Counted from the stretch's first letter, positions 1-10,276 are shown. The stretch is DNA of 64,000 bases from Halobacillus litoralis (GCF_009856445.1 NZ_WMFA01000002.1:806001-870000), one strand, 5' to 3'. The notes: a model not told the origin generated them from the sequence alone. Numbers and translations are program-made.

Positions 1-142
1 TGGGTATACAAAGCGGAACAAGCTGGTTAATTTCCGTGCACCTGAATCTACAATCGGACAAATTGTACCCGTAAGAGTGACCAAAGCGAAAACGTGGTCC
101 CTTGATGGAGAGTTAGTAGAAATCAACGCAGAGGTGAAATGA
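1..142 (+). CDS. miaB: MiaB tRNA methylthiotransferase, C-terminal fragment
   Basis: The window opens inside this gene; 46 codons and the TGA stop remain. The fragment reads as the C-terminal TRAM domain of MiaB, the radical-SAM enzyme that adds the 2-methylthio group to i6A37 of tRNA. Recognisable stretches are [10 protein letters not shown] and a following run of short beta strands ending in EINAEVK. The radical-SAM CxxxCxxC motif lies outside the window. The stop abuts the ATG of ricA, as in the conserved Bacillus miaB-ricA-cotE order. Its substrate is the product of MiaA, which is encoded at 6612. Confidence 0.85.
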   Translation, partial: GYTKRNKLVNFRAPESTIGQIVPVRVTKAKTWSLDGELVEINAEVK

Positions 143-568
143 ATGGCACATTATACAAGACAGGAAGTCGTAGAAGAAGCAAAAAAATTAGCGAAAATGA
201 TGGCAGATATCGAAGAAATCGATCGTTTCAAACAACTGGAAGCGAAATTAAATGACAATCAAAAAGTTCAATCTCATATTAAGAAAATCAAAGCTTTGCA
301 AAAACAGGCAGTAAACTTTCAAGCCTATGGTAAAACAGAGGCTCTACAGAAGATTGAAAAAGAAATTGATCGACTTCAAGATGAGCTTGATGAGATTCCG
401 GTCGTTGCAGAATTTAAAGATTCTCAAACCATTATTAATGATATTCTTCAAATGGTTTCAAACACGATTTCTCGGGAAGTTACCAATGAAGTCATCCGTT
501 CAACAGGCGGGGATCTCCTGCAAGGAGAAACAGGTTCAAATAAATCGAGTCATGGTTGCAGCCGGTGA
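143..568 (+). CDS. ricA: RicA (YmcA) regulatory protein, YlbF/YmcA family
   Basis: This 141-residue protein is a helical, coiled-coil-rich member of the YlbF/YmcA family. In B. subtilis RicA forms the RicAFT (Y) complex, which carries Fe-S clusters, stimulates phosphorelay signalling for competence, biofilm and sporulation, and is needed for RNase Y-dependent mRNA maturation. The sequence is lysine- and glutamate-rich with long heptad-like stretches over residues 10-110. It keeps a near-terminal cysteine (Cys139 in SSHGCSR), matching the Fe-S-ligating cysteine known near the end of B. subtilis RicA. The ATG directly follows the miaB stop, suggesting translational coupling. A strong terminator follows at 580-616. 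Confidence 0.9.
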   Translation: MAHYTRQEVVEEAKKLAKMMADIEEIDRFKQLEAKLNDNQKVQSHIKKIKALQKQAVNFQAYGKTEALQKIEKEIDRLQDELDEIPVVAEFKDSQTIINDILQMVSNTISREVTNEVIRSTGGDLLQGETGSNKSSHGCSR

Positions 569-579
569 TGCATACACTT

Positions 580-616
580 CCGTCAGAGGGTTTTCCCCCT
601 CTGGCGGATTTTTTTC
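580..616 (+). terminator. Rho-independent terminator after ricA
   Basis: The arms CCGTCAGAGGG and CCCTCTGGCGG are separated by a T-rich loop and followed by a run of seven T. It ends the miaB-ricA transcript before cotE. Confidence 0.9.
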
Positions 617-739
617 GTACAATTTTATGGGCTAGTGCATAGAATGAATTAAACACGTCCTTAGGCCATTTTCCCGCTAGTCACCATTCGCCCAACCCAA
701 ACATAGGATGGGTGGTAGAATAAGGAGGAGTGAAACCCT

Positions 740-1315
740 ATGTCTTTTTTTGAACGAGATTACAGAGAGATCATCACAAAAGCTGTAATCGCTAAAGGTA
801 AAAAGTTTACAGAATCCACACACACCATCAGCCCTTCGCACCGTCCGACAAGTATCCTAGGTTGTTGGGTCATCAATCACATCTACAATGCCAAGAAGAA
901 AGGAGATCACGTTGAAATCTCTGGCAGTTACGATGTGAACGTCTGGTATTCGTACAACGACAATACAAAAACAGAAGTCGTTACAGAACGTGTCAGCTAT
1001 TGTGATCACGTCAAGTTGGCTGTGAAAGATGATAATTGTGTACATGATGACTTTGAGGTAATTGCTAAGGTCGTACAGCAACCGAATTGTTTAGAGGCAA
1101 ATATCTCAGGAAACGGCCAAAAGATTGTAGTGGAAGTAGAGAGAGAGTTTGTTGTAGATGTCATAGGTGAGACGAAATTGTGTGTGAAAGTGGATCCACA
1201 TGGATGCGGACATGATGATGATTACGATTATGATCTGTCATCCGATGATTTTTCAGCCATTGAAACGGACTTCCTTCCATCTTCTTCTGACAAAGATCAC
1301 GATAGTCACGATTAA
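740..1315 (+). CDS. cotE: CotE outer spore coat morphogenetic protein
   Basis: This 191-residue protein matches CotE, the protein that assembles a ring around the forespore and recruits outer coat proteins in the mother cell. Visible family features are the N-terminal [15 protein letters not shown] and the central [19 protein letters not shown]. The C-terminal tail is very acidic, with Asp/His clusters (residues 155-191), as in other CotE proteins. Length is close to the B. subtilis protein. A clear AAGGAGGAG ribosome site sits 10 bases before the ATG. The position between ricA and mutS is conserved in Bacillus. Expression in the mother cell by sigma E and sigma K is expected from the family; I did not assign those promoters. 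Confidence 0.93.
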   Translation: MSFFERDYREIITKAVIAKGKKFTESTHTISPSHRPTSILGCWVINHIYNAKKKGDHVEISGSYDVNVWYSYNDNTKTEVVTERVSYCDHVKLAVKDDNCVHDDFEVIAKVVQQPNCLEANISGNGQKIVVEVEREFVVDVIGETKLCVKVDPHGCGHDDDYDYDLSSDDFSAIETDFLPSSSDKDHDSHD

Positions 1316-1319
1316 TGGA

Positions 1320-1353
1320 AAATTCCTTGCTGACTCAGCGAGGAATTTTTTTT
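1320..1353 (+). terminator. Rho-independent terminator after cotE
   Basis: The arms AATTCCTTGCTGA and TCAGCGAGGAATT are nearly adjacent (one-base loop as drawn) and run into eight T. It separates cotE from mutS. Confidence 0.85.
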
Positions 1354-1450
1354 GCCTGATCTACATGGTTCTGAAAATAAAATAGACTACCGGAATTCAG
1401 CTCCCCTATAAGAAAGTCATGTCGTTTCGTGTAAGATTATTTGCCTCGTA

Positions 1451-1459
1451 TGCTATAAT
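1451..1459 (+). promoter_or_regulatory. Extended -10 promoter element of mutSL
   Basis: TGCTATAAT is an extended -10 (TGn plus TATAAT) 40 bases before the mutS ATG. No good -35 lies 17 bases upstream, which is usual for extended -10 promoters. Confidence 0.6.
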
Positions 1460-1498
1460 GGGTGGAGAATCTTATGCACGTTTTGGAGGTTTAACCTT

Positions 1499-4081
1499 AT
1501 GGCACAATACACACCCATGATGCAGCAGTATTTAAAAATTAAAGCAGACCAAAAAGATGCCTTTCTGTTTTTCCGGTTAGGCGATTTTTATGAATTGTTT
1601 TTTGAAGATGCAACGAAAGCATCTCAGGAACTTGAAATTACGTTGACCAGCAGGGATGGAGGTTCAAACGGGAGGATCCCTATGTGTGGAGTTCCTTATC
1701 ACTCTGCGGACAATTACATAAAGCAGTTGATTGAAAAAGGGTACAAGGTGGCTATTTGTGAGCAGGTCGAGGATCCGAAAACGACGAAAGGGGTCGTGAA
1801 ACGGGAAGTCGTTCAATTGATCACACCGGGTACGGTCATGGAAGGCAGTATGCTCGATGAAAAAGAAAACAACTACCTTGCCTCACTGAGCGCATTTGAA
1901 GATGGCTCATACGTCGTCAGTTACAACGATCTTACGACTGGAGAAAACAGTGTGGCCCTTATTCCAGGTGGTTTTGACGCGGCGATGAGCGAATTGTACA
2001 GCCGGCCGGTCAAAGAAGTGGTGGTATCCAATGATTTTGATGTCGAGCATAAGCAGATGTTGATGGACCGTTTAGATTATACGGTTTCACATCAGGACAA
2101 TACTGAGATAGCTCCTGAATTCCAACCTCTTGTTGAGGGAGTCCATCAGGAGAAGCTATTAGTTGGCTTCGGAAGGCTTCTTAATTATATTCAGCATACC
2201 CAAAAAAGGTCACTCGATCACCTTCAGCCTGTGAAAGTGATCGAGCTGAAACAATACATGACCCTTGATATGTACTCCAAAAGAAACTTAGAATTATTAG
2301 AAACCCTTAGAAAGAAAGGAAAAGCAGGAAGTCTTCTTTCTGTTATCGATAAAACCGTCACTTCTATGGGCGCGCGTATGCTTAAAAAATGGATGGAGCG
2401 TCCGTTGTTGTCAGCGGATGCCATTGCGGAGAGGCATAATCAGGTCGAGGGATTTCTTGATCAATTCTTTGAGCGGGAGACGCTGAGAGAGGAATTATCG
2501 AATGTTTACGACCTGGAACGTTTAGCTGGAAGGGTAGCGTTTGGGAATGTGAATGCCAGAGATATGATTCAGTTGAAAAATTCCTTAAATCATATTCCGG
2601 ACATCTTAACGACGCTCTCAAAATTTGACCACTCTTCCATAGAAAAGTTATATGACACGGTCGATCCACTCCAAGAATTAAAGGATCTTCTACAGGAAAG
2701 CATCGCGGATGACCCTCCGATCTCTGTAAAAGAGGGAGGCTTGATCAGGGACGGTTTTCATGAACAGCTAGATGACTATAGATATGCTTCCAAGAACGGA
2801 AAGCAGTGGATCGCAGAGTTAGAACAAAGAGAGCGAACGGAAACAGGAATCAAGTCTTTGAAAGTTGGCTATAATCGTGTGTTCGGCTATTATATCGAAG
2901 TCACAAAAGCGAACTTGAGGCATTTGCCTGAAGGTAGATATGAACGGAAGCAGACCCTTACCAATGCGGAACGTTTCATTACCCCAGAGCTTAAAGAAAG
3001 AGAAACGATGATTCTCGAAGCCCAGGAGAAAAGTGTAGAGCTTGAGTATGAACTTTTCCTCAAGGTTCGTGAAAAAGTGAAAGCGTATGTTAAAAGACTT
3101 CAGCAGCTGGCAGACCAAATCAGCCGCGTGGATGTGCTGCAGGGTTTTGCTCAAGTTGCAGAATCCTACCAGTATGTACGACCGGAGTATCGTGAACAAC
3201 GTGTGGTGGACATCCGTCAAGGGCGTCACCCTGTAGTGGAGAAAGTTATGCAGGAAGGAACGTTCGTTCCGAATGATATTTACATGAATGAAGAGACGGA
3301 TGTGTTACTGATTACAGGGCCGAACATGTCCGGTAAGAGTACGTACATGCGCCAGCTTGCTTTGACGGCCATTCTTGGACAGATGGGTTCATTTGTACCT
3401 TGCCAGTCTGCGAGTTTACCAGTCTTCGACCAAATTTTCACAAGAATTGGTGCGGCTGATGATCTTGTTTCTGGTCATAGTACATTTATGGTCGAAATGC
3501 TGGAGGCAAATCATGCATTGACGAATGCGACGGAAAACAGCCTGATCCTTCTCGATGAAATCGGTAGAGGGACAAGTACGTATGATGGCATGGCACTGGC
3601 TCAGGCGATTGTCGAATATATTCATGGGGAGATCAATGCCAAAACGCTATTTTCCACCCACTATCATGAGTTGACTTCATTGGAAGAACAGCTGGAGCGT
3701 TTAAAAAACGTTCACGTCCGTGCCGAAGAGTATGAAGGTAATGTTGTCTTCCTTCACCAGATCAAAGAGGGGCCTGCGGATGAAAGTTACGGTATTCATG
3801 TAGCGAAACTTGCTCATTTGCCTGATCCATTAATCAACAGAGCGACTGCACTTCTGGATCAGCTTGAAAATGGGACCGGCAAAAAAGAAGGCCCTGTCTC
3901 CACCGAAGAAGAGGAACAATTAAGCTTGTTTGTAGAAGAATCGAAGGTGGAGAAAAAGAGGGAAGCTAAGCCGGGTCCTTCTCATATAGAGAAGCGTCTA
4001 CAGTCATTAGACTTGATGGAAATGACTCCGATGGACGCCATGAATGAATTGTACCAATTGCAAAAACATTTGAAATCATAA
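1499..4081 (+). CDS. mutS: DNA mismatch repair protein MutS
   Basis: The 860-residue ATPase recognises mismatches and small loops and starts post-replicative repair. The mismatch-binding Phe-x-Glu motif is present (F30-Y31-E32 within [13 protein letters not shown]). The lever and clamp region follows, then the ABC-type ATPase with Walker [10 protein letters not shown] at about residue 607, signature region [10 protein letters not shown] and Walker [13 protein letters not shown]. The C-terminal helix-turn-helix dimerisation region and a short linker to the beta-clamp are consistent with family length. GGAGGT precedes the ATG. Thirteen bases separate it from mutL, so the two form an operon. Confidence 0.97.
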   Translation: MAQYTPMMQQYLKIKADQKDAFLFFRLGDFYELFFEDATKASQELEITLTSRDGGSNGRIPMCGVPYHSADNYIKQLIEKGYKVAICEQVEDPKTTKGVVKREVVQLITPGTVMEGSMLDEKENNYLASLSAFEDGSYVVSYNDLTTGENSVALIPGGFDAAMSELYSRPVKEVVVSNDFDVEHKQMLMDRLDYTVSHQDNTEIAPEFQPLVEGVHQEKLLVGFGRLLNYIQHTQKRSLDHLQPVKVIELKQYMTLDMYSKRNLELLETLRKKGKAGSLLSVIDKTVTSMGARMLKKWMERPLLSADAIAERHNQVEGFLDQFFERETLREELSNVYDLERLAGRVAFGNVNARDMIQLKNSLNHIPDILTTLSKFDHSSIEKLYDTVDPLQELKDLLQESIADDPPISVKEGGLIRDGFHEQLDDYRYASKNGKQWIAELEQRERTETGIKSLKVGYNRVFGYYIEVTKANLRHLPEGRYERKQTLTNAERFITPELKERETMILEAQEKSVELEYELFLKVREKVKAYVKRLQQLADQISRVDVLQGFAQVAESYQYVRPEYREQRVVDIRQGRHPVVEKVMQEGTFVPNDIYMNEETDVLLITGPNMSGKSTYMRQLALTAILGQMGSFVPCQSASLPVFDQIFTRIGAADDLVSGHSTFMVEMLEANHALTNATENSLILLDEIGRGTSTYDGMALAQAIVEYIHGEINAKTLFSTHYHELTSLEEQLERLKNVHVRAEEYEGNVVFLHQIKEGPADESYGIHVAKLAHLPDPLINRATALLDQLENGTGKKEGPVSTEEEEQLSLFVEESKVEKKREAKPGPSHIEKRLQSLDLMEMTPMDAMNELYQLQKHLKS

Positions 4082-4094
4082 AGGAGGACCAGAG

Positions 4095-5957
4095 ATGGCG
4101 CGGATACGACTGATGCCAGACCACCTAGCCAACAAAATAGCGGCCGGAGAAGTTGTTGAACGCCCAGCCTCTGTTGTCAAAGAACTGGTCGAGAACAGTA
4201 TTGATGCAGGTGCCACATGGGTGAAGATCGATTTAATGGAGGCTGGATTGCAGCGAATCCGAATCACTGATGATGGTGCGGGAATGGAGGAAGAGGACTG
4301 CGAAATCGCTTTTCATCGCCATGCAACGAGTAAAATTCTTGATGAAAACGACCTTTTCCATGTCCGTTCCCTTGGCTTTCGCGGAGAAGCACTTGCAAGT
4401 ATCGCTGCAGTGAGCCGATTGAGTATTCAGACCTCTACGGGGGTAAGTGCTGGAACGAAAATGAATTTAGAGGGAGGACATCTCGTCTCCAGAGGGAAAA
4501 GTGATGCAAGAAAAGGAACAGACATTACGGTTGAGGAATTGTTTTTCAATACGCCGGCCCGGTTGAAGTATATGAAAACCATCCACACAGAGCTCGGTCA
4601 TGTGACAGATGTATTAAATCGTTTGGCCTTAGCCCATCCGGAAGTCCAGTTCCTGTGCATGCACAATGAAAAGCAGATTTTCAAGACGAATGGACGCGGA
4701 GATCTTCTCCAAGTTATTGCGAACATTTACGGAATGAATGTCGCAAAGAAAATGATTCCGATAGAGATGGAAACGGCGGACTTTAAAGTTGATGGTTATA
4801 TTGCAAAGCCCGAAGTTTACCGTGCTTCAAGAAATTATATGTCAACGATCATCAACGGGCGCTTCATCCGAAGCATTCCCTTAAATAAAGCGGTTTTACA
4901 AGGCTATCATACTCTGCTTCCGATCGGTAAAAGCCCGATTGTCGTATTAAATATAGACATGGATCCAATTCTTGTCGATGTCAACGTTCACCCGTCTAAA
5001 ATGGAAGTGCGTTTTAGTAAGGAAAAGGAATTGTATGATTTGCTGGAAGAGACCGTTCGTCAGGCCTTTCGTAAACAAACTCTTATTCCTGATGTGGCCC
5101 AGCCACAATCAAAGCCTGCCAAAGAGAAAACCACCCAGGAATCCTTCGACCTCTATCATACGAGGGAGGAGGATGCGCATCGCGAGCGGGAATCCACAGT
5201 GGACCATTTAGTGAAAAGTGAGAAGGGACTCCCCACAGAGGATGGTTTTCAAAAAAATCAGAATGAGTTAATCAAAGAGATGGTCCCTGCATTCGATTCG
5301 GAAGACTCTGTGATAGAGGAACGTGTACAGATTGAAGATAAATTCGAACCGAAAGAACCTTCTGATGAACAGAAAAGAGTCCCGACCATGCACCCGATAG
5401 GTCAGCTGCATGGAACATACATCCTTGCCCAAAATGAAGAAGGCATGTATATTGTCGATCAACATGCGGCTCAAGAAAGGATAAAATATGAATTCTTCAG
5501 AGACAAACTGTCGGAAGTGAATCATGAAGTACAGGAACTGCTTGTACCGATGACCTTTGAATTGTCCAAGGCTGAATCTTTAAGAATGGAAGAGTACAAA
5601 GACGAACTGGAAAAAGTAGGTTTGTTTTTTGAACCATTCGGAGACACGACCTATATCGTGCGCAGTCACCCTCAATGGTTCCCTAAAGGGTTTGAAGAGG
5701 AAGTCATTGATGAAATGATTCAGCAGCTGATGGAGGAAGACCGGATTGATATTCTTAAACTAAGAGAAGAAGCGGCGATTCTTATGTCGTGTAAACGATC
5801 GATCAAAGCGAATCACTATTTGAACCACACGGATATGTTTCAACTTCTGGAAGACTTGAGAAAGTCGACCGACCCTTTCACCTGTCCGCATGGACGGCCG
5901 ATCATTGTATTCTTTTCGGAGTATGAAATGGAAAAAATGTTCAAGCGTGTGATGTAA
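4095..5957 (+). CDS. mutL: DNA mismatch repair endonuclease MutL
   Basis: The 620-residue protein couples MutS recognition to strand incision. The N-terminal GHKL ATPase shows E30 and N34 ([11 protein letters not shown]), DDGAGM and [10 protein letters not shown]. After an acidic, variable linker (about residues 340-430) comes the nicking endonuclease domain with the metal-binding DQHAAQER motif near residue 455, plus SCKRSIKAN and CPHGRP near the C-terminus. This composition marks a MutL of the MutH-less type used by Bacillus. AAGGAGG overlaps the end of mutS. A terminator follows the stop. Confidence 0.97.
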   Translation: MARIRLMPDHLANKIAAGEVVERPASVVKELVENSIDAGATWVKIDLMEAGLQRIRITDDGAGMEEEDCEIAFHRHATSKILDENDLFHVRSLGFRGEALASIAAVSRLSIQTSTGVSAGTKMNLEGGHLVSRGKSDARKGTDITVEELFFNTPARLKYMKTIHTELGHVTDVLNRLALAHPEVQFLCMHNEKQIFKTNGRGDLLQVIANIYGMNVAKKMIPIEMETADFKVDGYIAKPEVYRASRNYMSTIINGRFIRSIPLNKAVLQGYHTLLPIGKSPIVVLNIDMDPILVDVNVHPSKMEVRFSKEKELYDLLEETVRQAFRKQTLIPDVAQPQSKPAKEKTTQESFDLYHTREEDAHRERESTVDHLVKSEKGLPTEDGFQKNQNELIKEMVPAFDSEDSVIEERVQIEDKFEPKEPSDEQKRVPTMHPIGQLHGTYILAQNEEGMYIVDQHAAQERIKYEFFRDKLSEVNHEVQELLVPMTFELSKAESLRMEEYKDELEKVGLFFEPFGDTTYIVRSHPQWFPKGFEEEVIDEMIQQLMEEDRIDILKLREEAAILMSCKRSIKANHYLNHTDMFQLLEDLRKSTDPFTCPHGRPIIVFFSEYEMEKMFKRVM

Positions 5958-5959
5958 TA

Positions 5960-5997
5960 AAAGAGAGACTCCAAAGTGGGAGTCTCTCTTTTTTTTG
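5960..5997 (+). terminator. Rho-independent terminator after mutL
   Basis: The arms AAGAGAGACTCC and GGGAGTCTCTCTT enclose a short AAAGT loop and are followed by eight T. Confidence 0.92.
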
Positions 5998-6066
5998 TTT
6001 GCTGTTTTGTTTACATAATATTTTTATATTTAATTTATATATAAGTACGAATGACAGAGTAGGGAA

Positions 6067-6426
6067 TCAGGAGATGTTCTTCTGCTGGAGGAGAAAGCGA
6101 AAATAGTTATCGATCTGTTTGATGTCCTCCGGCTGAATTCCGAACCATGCTTTCTTGTCGAAAAATACTGGTTTTGAGTAACCTTTCGTTTCCAGGAGCT
6201 GTTTAATTTCCCGCATTTCATCCTCTTGCTCATCACTTAAACCGAGGAGATAATCTGCGGTGGTATGGAGAGCGTGAGCAATCTTCGTGAGATCATCAAG
6301 ATCAGGAGAAGTGTAACTCCGTTCCCAATTCGACACGACTTGTGGGGACACACCGACTTTTTCAGCTAACATCGATTGTGTTAAACGTCTTTCTTTTCTA
6401 AGTGAACGAATTCTTTCATGAACCAC
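6067..6426 (-). CDS. XRE-family transcriptional regulator
   Basis: A 119-residue protein with an N-terminal Cro/CI-type helix-turn-helix (residues 4-60: RIRSLRKERRLTQSMLAEKVGV, VVSNWERSYTSP, LTKIAHAL, ADYLLG). The C-terminal half is a short acidic and aromatic tail of unknown function, with no peptidase or sensor domain. The start is GTG, preceded at proper distance by AAAGGAGG on the minus strand. It is transcribed away from miaA, and the gap between the two holds a regularly spaced operator array (6463-6543), so it probably controls itself and perhaps miaA. I cannot name its signal or wider targets. Confidence 0.85.
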   Translation of the reverse strand: MVHERIRSLRKERRLTQSMLAEKVGVSPQVVSNWERSYTSPDLDDLTKIAHALHTTADYLLGLSDEQEDEMREIKQLLETKGYSKPVFFDKKAWFGIQPEDIKQIDNYFRFLLQQKNIS

Positions 6427-6462
6427 TTTAAGACGCCTCCTTTTCTATACTATAACACAGAC

Positions 6463-6543
6463 TAACGAAATGCGATAGTACGACTAACGAATATTTTGAA
6501 TATTTGTAACGGAAACCGTTAGTACTGGTAACGGATTGCGTTA
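6463..6543. promoter_or_regulatory. Array of four phased TAACG operator sites
   Basis: TAACG occurs at 6463, 6485, 6507 and 6529, exactly 22 bp apart. Three of the four are palindromes of the form TAACG-N5-CGTTA: 6463-6477 (right half degenerate, CGATA), 6507-6521 (perfect, TAACGGAAACCGTTA) and 6529-6543 (TAACGGATTGCGTTA). The 6485 site keeps only its left half. The 22 bp period is about two helical turns, so bound dimers would lie on one face of the DNA. The array is between the divergent XRE gene and miaA. The XRE protein is the obvious candidate ligand (inference). Confidence 0.75.
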
Positions 6544-6611
6544 GTTTACTGCCTGAGGTATGATTGTAGAGCCATTCATGTATAATAGAGACGTGTGAAG
6601 GAGGTGGGCGT

Positions 6612-7541
6612 ATGAAACCATTGGTGATCTCAGTGGTCGGTCCTACAGCAGTCGGAAAATCAAATTTAGGGATCCAGATCGCTCAGCGCTTTGACGGCGA
6701 AGTGATCAGTGGCGATTCCATGCAGATTTATCGGACGATGGATATTGGAACAGCGAAGGTAACTAAAGAGGAGATGCAGGGTATTCCGCATCATATGATT
6801 GATTTTAAAAACCCTGATGAGAAGTTTTCAGTTGCTGAATTCCAGGAGAATGTGCAGACCTTAATCAGAGAAATCCATGAGCGGGGGAAGCTGCCGGTTT
6901 TGGTAGGGGGGACAGGCTTATACATACAAGCAACACTTTTTGATTTCCACTTTTCTGAACAAAAAAAGAACCCTGCCATCATGGAGAAGCTTGAAAAAGA
7001 GCGGAAAGAAAATGGCAGAGATTATATGTACAAACGCCTTGTTGAAATTGATCCCGAACAAGCAGAAAAAATTCACCCGAATAATGAAAGGCGGGTGCTG
7101 CGGGCACTAGAAGTTTATGAAACGACAGGACGGATAATGAGTGACCGCCACCAACAGCAGCAGAATGAATCTCCTTTTAACCCGATCTTAATTGGACTGG
7201 AGATGGACCGTGAGTTATTGTACGAACGTATCAATAAAAGGGTCGATCAGATGATTCAACAAGGTTTGGTAAAAGAGGTAAAGCATCTGTATGAACAGGG
7301 GTTGCAGGACGTTCAATCGATGCAGGCCATCGGTTATAAGGAATTGATTCCTTACTTTGAAGGTTCATGTACCCTGGAGGAAGCAGTGGAGTTGCTGAAA
7401 CGCAATTCCAGACGTTATGCGAAGCGTCAGTACACGTACTTCAAGAACAAGATGGAAATCCAATGGTATGAAGTATCTCCTTCAAACTATAAGGAGAAAT
7501 TTGAAACAATTTTAGGCGATTTAGCAGGAAAGATAGACTAA
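6612..7541 (+). CDS. miaA: tRNA dimethylallyltransferase MiaA
   Basis: The 309-residue enzyme transfers a dimethylallyl group to A37 of tRNAs reading UNN codons, making i6A37, the substrate of MiaB. The N-terminal P-loop GPTAVGKS (residues 10-17) is followed by the family motifs SGDSMQIYRTMDIGTAK, GIPHHMIDF and PVLVGGTGLYIQA. The C-terminal helical region ends in the family's RRYAKRQYTYF. The ATG follows GAGGTGGG. A TATAAT at 6581-6586 is a likely -10. hfq follows after 45 bases, as in most bacteria. Confidence 0.97.
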   Translation: MKPLVISVVGPTAVGKSNLGIQIAQRFDGEVISGDSMQIYRTMDIGTAKVTKEEMQGIPHHMIDFKNPDEKFSVAEFQENVQTLIREIHERGKLPVLVGGTGLYIQATLFDFHFSEQKKNPAIMEKLEKERKENGRDYMYKRLVEIDPEQAEKIHPNNERRVLRALEVYETTGRIMSDRHQQQQNESPFNPILIGLEMDRELLYERINKRVDQMIQQGLVKEVKHLYEQGLQDVQSMQAIGYKELIPYFEGSCTLEEAVELLKRNSRRYAKRQYTYFKNKMEIQWYEVSPSNYKEKFETILGDLAGKID

Positions 7542-7586
7542 TGCGTAGAATCGTATTATTACAGATAGAAAAGAGGAGGAAGATCC

Positions 7587-7811
7587 ATGGCCCAATCGGT
7601 TAATATCCAGGACAATTATTTGAATCAATTAAGGAAAGAACGCATGCAGGTGACTGTCTTTCTGCTCAATGGATTTCAATTGAGAGGCATCGTCAAAGCC
7701 TTCGACAATTTCACTGTCTTGCTGGAGACAGAAGGAAAACAGCAATTAATCTTTAAACATGCCATTTCAACATTTGCTCCTGTAAAAAATGTTTCATTGG
7801 ATAAAGAATAG
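7587..7811 (+). CDS. hfq: RNA-binding protein Hfq
   Basis: The 74-residue Sm-like protein forms hexameric rings that bind small RNAs and mRNAs. The Sm1 motif ([23 protein letters not shown]) and Sm2 motif (LIFKHAIST, with the KH of the YKHAI/FKHAI signature) are intact. The short C-terminal tail is typical of Gram-positive Hfq. GAGGAGG precedes the ATG. It is probably co-transcribed with miaA. A long perfect hairpin follows the gene. Confidence 0.97.
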   Translation: MAQSVNIQDNYLNQLRKERMQVTVFLLNGFQLRGIVKAFDNFTVLLETEGKQQLIFKHAISTFAPVKNVSLDKE

Positions 7812-7831
7812 TGTGAATGGTTGATGAAACC

Positions 7832-7870
7832 GAAAGAAGCGGAGGCCTTTTTAAGGCCTCCGCTTCTTTC
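7832..7870. terminator. Long perfect hairpin after hfq
   Basis: An 18-bp perfect stem (arms starting GAAAGAAGCGGAGGCCTT and its complement) surrounds a TTT loop. No clean T run follows; the pyrimidine-rich right arm (CTTCTTTC) is the only U-rich part. It may work as a terminator or as a 3' end stabiliser of the hfq mRNA. Confidence 0.6.
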
Positions 7871-7968
7871 ATGGATAAAGGAAATGATGTTGTGCGTTCA
7901 TCTTTTGGGCGTTTGTCACAGGGAACCTCACCTCCGCGTATGATGAAGAAGAATGAGGAGGGATTGAT

Positions 7969-8913
7969 GTGCAACCCCAAGCGAAAACAGCGAGAACAAG
8001 CAGCACGATCAATATTGTGTTAAATGAATCTAAAGAAAAAGCGATTCCAGATCGGAAAGCAGCTGCCCTCAAACAAACAGGGTCTCCTTTTTTGAAAATT
8101 GAGGAATTTTTTTCTTCCATCATTGGAATGGAGGATCTGAAGACCAGGGTCAAAGAAATCTATGCCCAGGTGCTCGTTTCAAAGAAGAGAGAAGAAGCAG
8201 GATTGAAGTCGAATGCACAAGTTCTGCATATGGTCTTTCACGGAAACCCCGGTACGGGTAAAACGACCATCGCGCGAATGGTTGCTGCTTTATTCCGCGA
8301 TGTAGGGGTGCTTGAGAAAGGTCAATTCATTGAAGCGGATAGGAGCGACCTTGTAGGAGAATATATTGGTCATACAGCTCAAAAAACGAAGGATCTTATT
8401 CATAAAGCATTGGGGGGCGTCCTTTTTATTGATGAAGCCTATTCATTAGCGAGAGGTGGAGAAAAGGATTTCGGAAAAGAAGCGATTGATACGTTAGTGA
8501 AATGCATGGAAGATCATCATAATGAATGCATTATTATTCTTGCGGGGTATCCTGAGGAGATGGAAGATTTTCTGACCTTAAATCCAGGGCTCGCTTCCAG
8601 GTTTCCCATCCAGCTTTCATTCAAGGATTATTCGGCTAGAGAACTTACACAGATTGCTTTTGGAATGATTGAAGAAAGGGAATATTGTTTAACAAAAGAA
8701 GCGGAACGGAAACTTTTTCAGCATCTCGCATACATGTACTCAAGACGTGAGGAAAATTTTTCGAATGCCCGCTATGTAAGGAACCTCATTGAAGAAGCCA
8801 TTCGAAAGCATGCCTGGAGAGTAATCAGCACAGCAAACCCGAAGAAAAAAGCACTGATGACCCTTCAAGCAGAAGACTTTGATGTTCCATTAAAAGAAAC
8901 AGACGTGTTCTAA
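7969..8913 (+). CDS. spoVK: Stage V sporulation protein K, AAA+ ATPase
   Basis: The 314-residue protein is a single-domain CbxX/CfqX-type AAA+ ATPase, like B. subtilis SpoVK, which is needed for late spore maturation. Motifs seen: Walker A GNPGTGKTT (from residue 92), sensor-like RSDLVGEYIGHTA, Walker B VLFIDEAYSL, and the family's LAGYPEEMEDFL and LNPGLASRFP. The start is GTG at 7969, chosen because GAGGAGGGA lies 6 bases upstream. A related protein with two such domains is encoded at 25426. The position between hfq and hflX matches B. subtilis. Confidence 0.92.
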   Translation: MQPQAKTARTSSTINIVLNESKEKAIPDRKAAALKQTGSPFLKIEEFFSSIIGMEDLKTRVKEIYAQVLVSKKREEAGLKSNAQVLHMVFHGNPGTGKTTIARMVAALFRDVGVLEKGQFIEADRSDLVGEYIGHTAQKTKDLIHKALGGVLFIDEAYSLARGGEKDFGKEAIDTLVKCMEDHHNECIIILAGYPEEMEDFLTLNPGLASRFPIQLSFKDYSARELTQIAFGMIEEREYCLTKEAERKLFQHLAYMYSRREENFSNARYVRNLIEEAIRKHAWRVISTANPKKKALMTLQAEDFDVPLKETDVF

Positions 8914-8981
8914 ACACTCGTACATTCATAGGAAACGATTTTCTGTTATGATGAAAAAGATACAGGCAGATGGAAGAGTAG

Positions 8982-10226
8982 GTGAAGAGACAGATGGAAA
9001 AAGAAATGGTCGTGTTGGTTGCAAGGAGAGAACCATTCGAACAAGAAGAACGGTTTCAGTCTTCTTTGGAGGAGCTTCAATCACTTACTGAGACCGCTAA
9101 TGGAGAAGTATGCAAAATTATAACTCAGAAGCGTGACCGGGTTCACCCGGCTACATATTTAGGTGAGGGCAAACTGGAAGAAATAAAAGAAGCAGCAGAG
9201 GAATCTGAAGCTGAATTGGTGATATTCAATGATGAGTTATCACCAGGTCAGCTTAGAAATATATCGGACAGAATCGGAGTTCGCGTCATCGACAGAAGTC
9301 AGCTGATCCTGGACATTTTTGCAGGACGGGCACGTACAAAGGAAGGGAAATTGCAGGTGGAACTTGCCCAACTGCAGTATTTGCTTCCACGGCTTTCCGG
9401 TCAAGGGACGGCCTTATCCCGCTTAGGTGGAGGAATTGGTACGCGTGGTCCGGGTGAAACCAAACTGGAAACCGACCGCCGGCATATCCAAAGAAGAATT
9501 GATGATATTAAGAAGCGGCTGGATACGGTTGTCAAACAACGTGAGCAGTATCGAAAACGCAGAAAAGAAAACCGTGCCTTTCAAGTAGCGATCGTCGGTT
9601 ATACGAATGCTGGTAAATCGACGTTCTTCAACAGAGTAACGGACAGCCAGTCTTTTGAAGAGGATTTATTGTTTGCTACACTCGATCCTTTGACAAGACA
9701 GATGAGCCTTCCTTCTGGCTTTTTGGCGCTTCTCTCCGATACGGTAGGATTTATTCAGGACCTGCCAACGACGCTTATTGCAGCCTTCCGGTCTACGTTA
9801 GAAGAAGTGACAGAAGCTGACTTTATTGTTCATATGGTTGATGCTTCACACCCTGATCATATGCAGCAGGAAAAGACTGTATTGAAGTTATTGGAGGACC
9901 TTGGGGCTGGTCAGCTGCCGGTTCTGACCGTTTACAATAAGAAAGATCTCCTTAAGGAGGATTTCATTCCCCACTCTTTCCCTTCGCTGACGGTGAGTGT
10001 ACATGATCCGATTGATCGTAAAAGGGTTCTTCATAAAATAGAAGAGGTACTAAAGGAAGAGTGGGACGAGTATGACGTTTTCGTACCAGCTTCTGACGGG
10101 AAACGGCTCCAGCAATTCAAGGCTTACAGCATGATTACAAGCATTCATTTCTTTGAAGAAAAAGAGGGGTACGCTCTTCATGGTTTCATCCATCCAGAGC
10201 ACCCATTGAAACACCAAATATTATAA
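8982..10226 (+). CDS. hflX: GTPase HflX
   Basis: The 414-residue GTPase binds the 50S subunit and in other bacteria splits stalled or heat-damaged ribosomes. The N-terminal HflX domain includes the glycine-rich GQGTALSRLGGGIGTRGPGE segment preceding a coiled coil. The G domain shows G1 GYTNAGKST (from residue 206), G3 DTVGFI, G4 NKKD and a short C-terminal region. GTG at 8982 gives the longest reading; an in-frame ATG at 8994 is a possible alternative because neither start has a strong ribosome site. ynbB follows after 50 bases, as in B. subtilis. Confidence 0.94.
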   Translation: MKRQMEKEMVVLVARREPFEQEERFQSSLEELQSLTETANGEVCKIITQKRDRVHPATYLGEGKLEEIKEAAEESEAELVIFNDELSPGQLRNISDRIGVRVIDRSQLILDIFAGRARTKEGKLQVELAQLQYLLPRLSGQGTALSRLGGGIGTRGPGETKLETDRRHIQRRIDDIKKRLDTVVKQREQYRKRRKENRAFQVAIVGYTNAGKSTFFNRVTDSQSFEEDLLFATLDPLTRQMSLPSGFLALLSDTVGFIQDLPTTLIAAFRSTLEEVTEADFIVHMVDASHPDHMQQEKTVLKLLEDLGAGQLPVLTVYNKKDLLKEDFIPHSFPSLTVSVHDPIDRKRVLHKIEEVLKEEWDEYDVFVPASDGKRLQQFKAYSMITSIHFFEEKEGYALHGFIHPEHPLKHQIL

Positions 10227-10276
10227 ATGAAAACGTTGAATCAACGAAATACTGCAAAATAGGAAGAGGACTCATC

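Noticed and set aside
3260-3273. LexA-box-like GGAACGTTCGTTCC inside mutS
   Set aside because: It lies in the middle of the mutS coding region, encoding a conserved part of the protein, with no promoter or gene start beside it.
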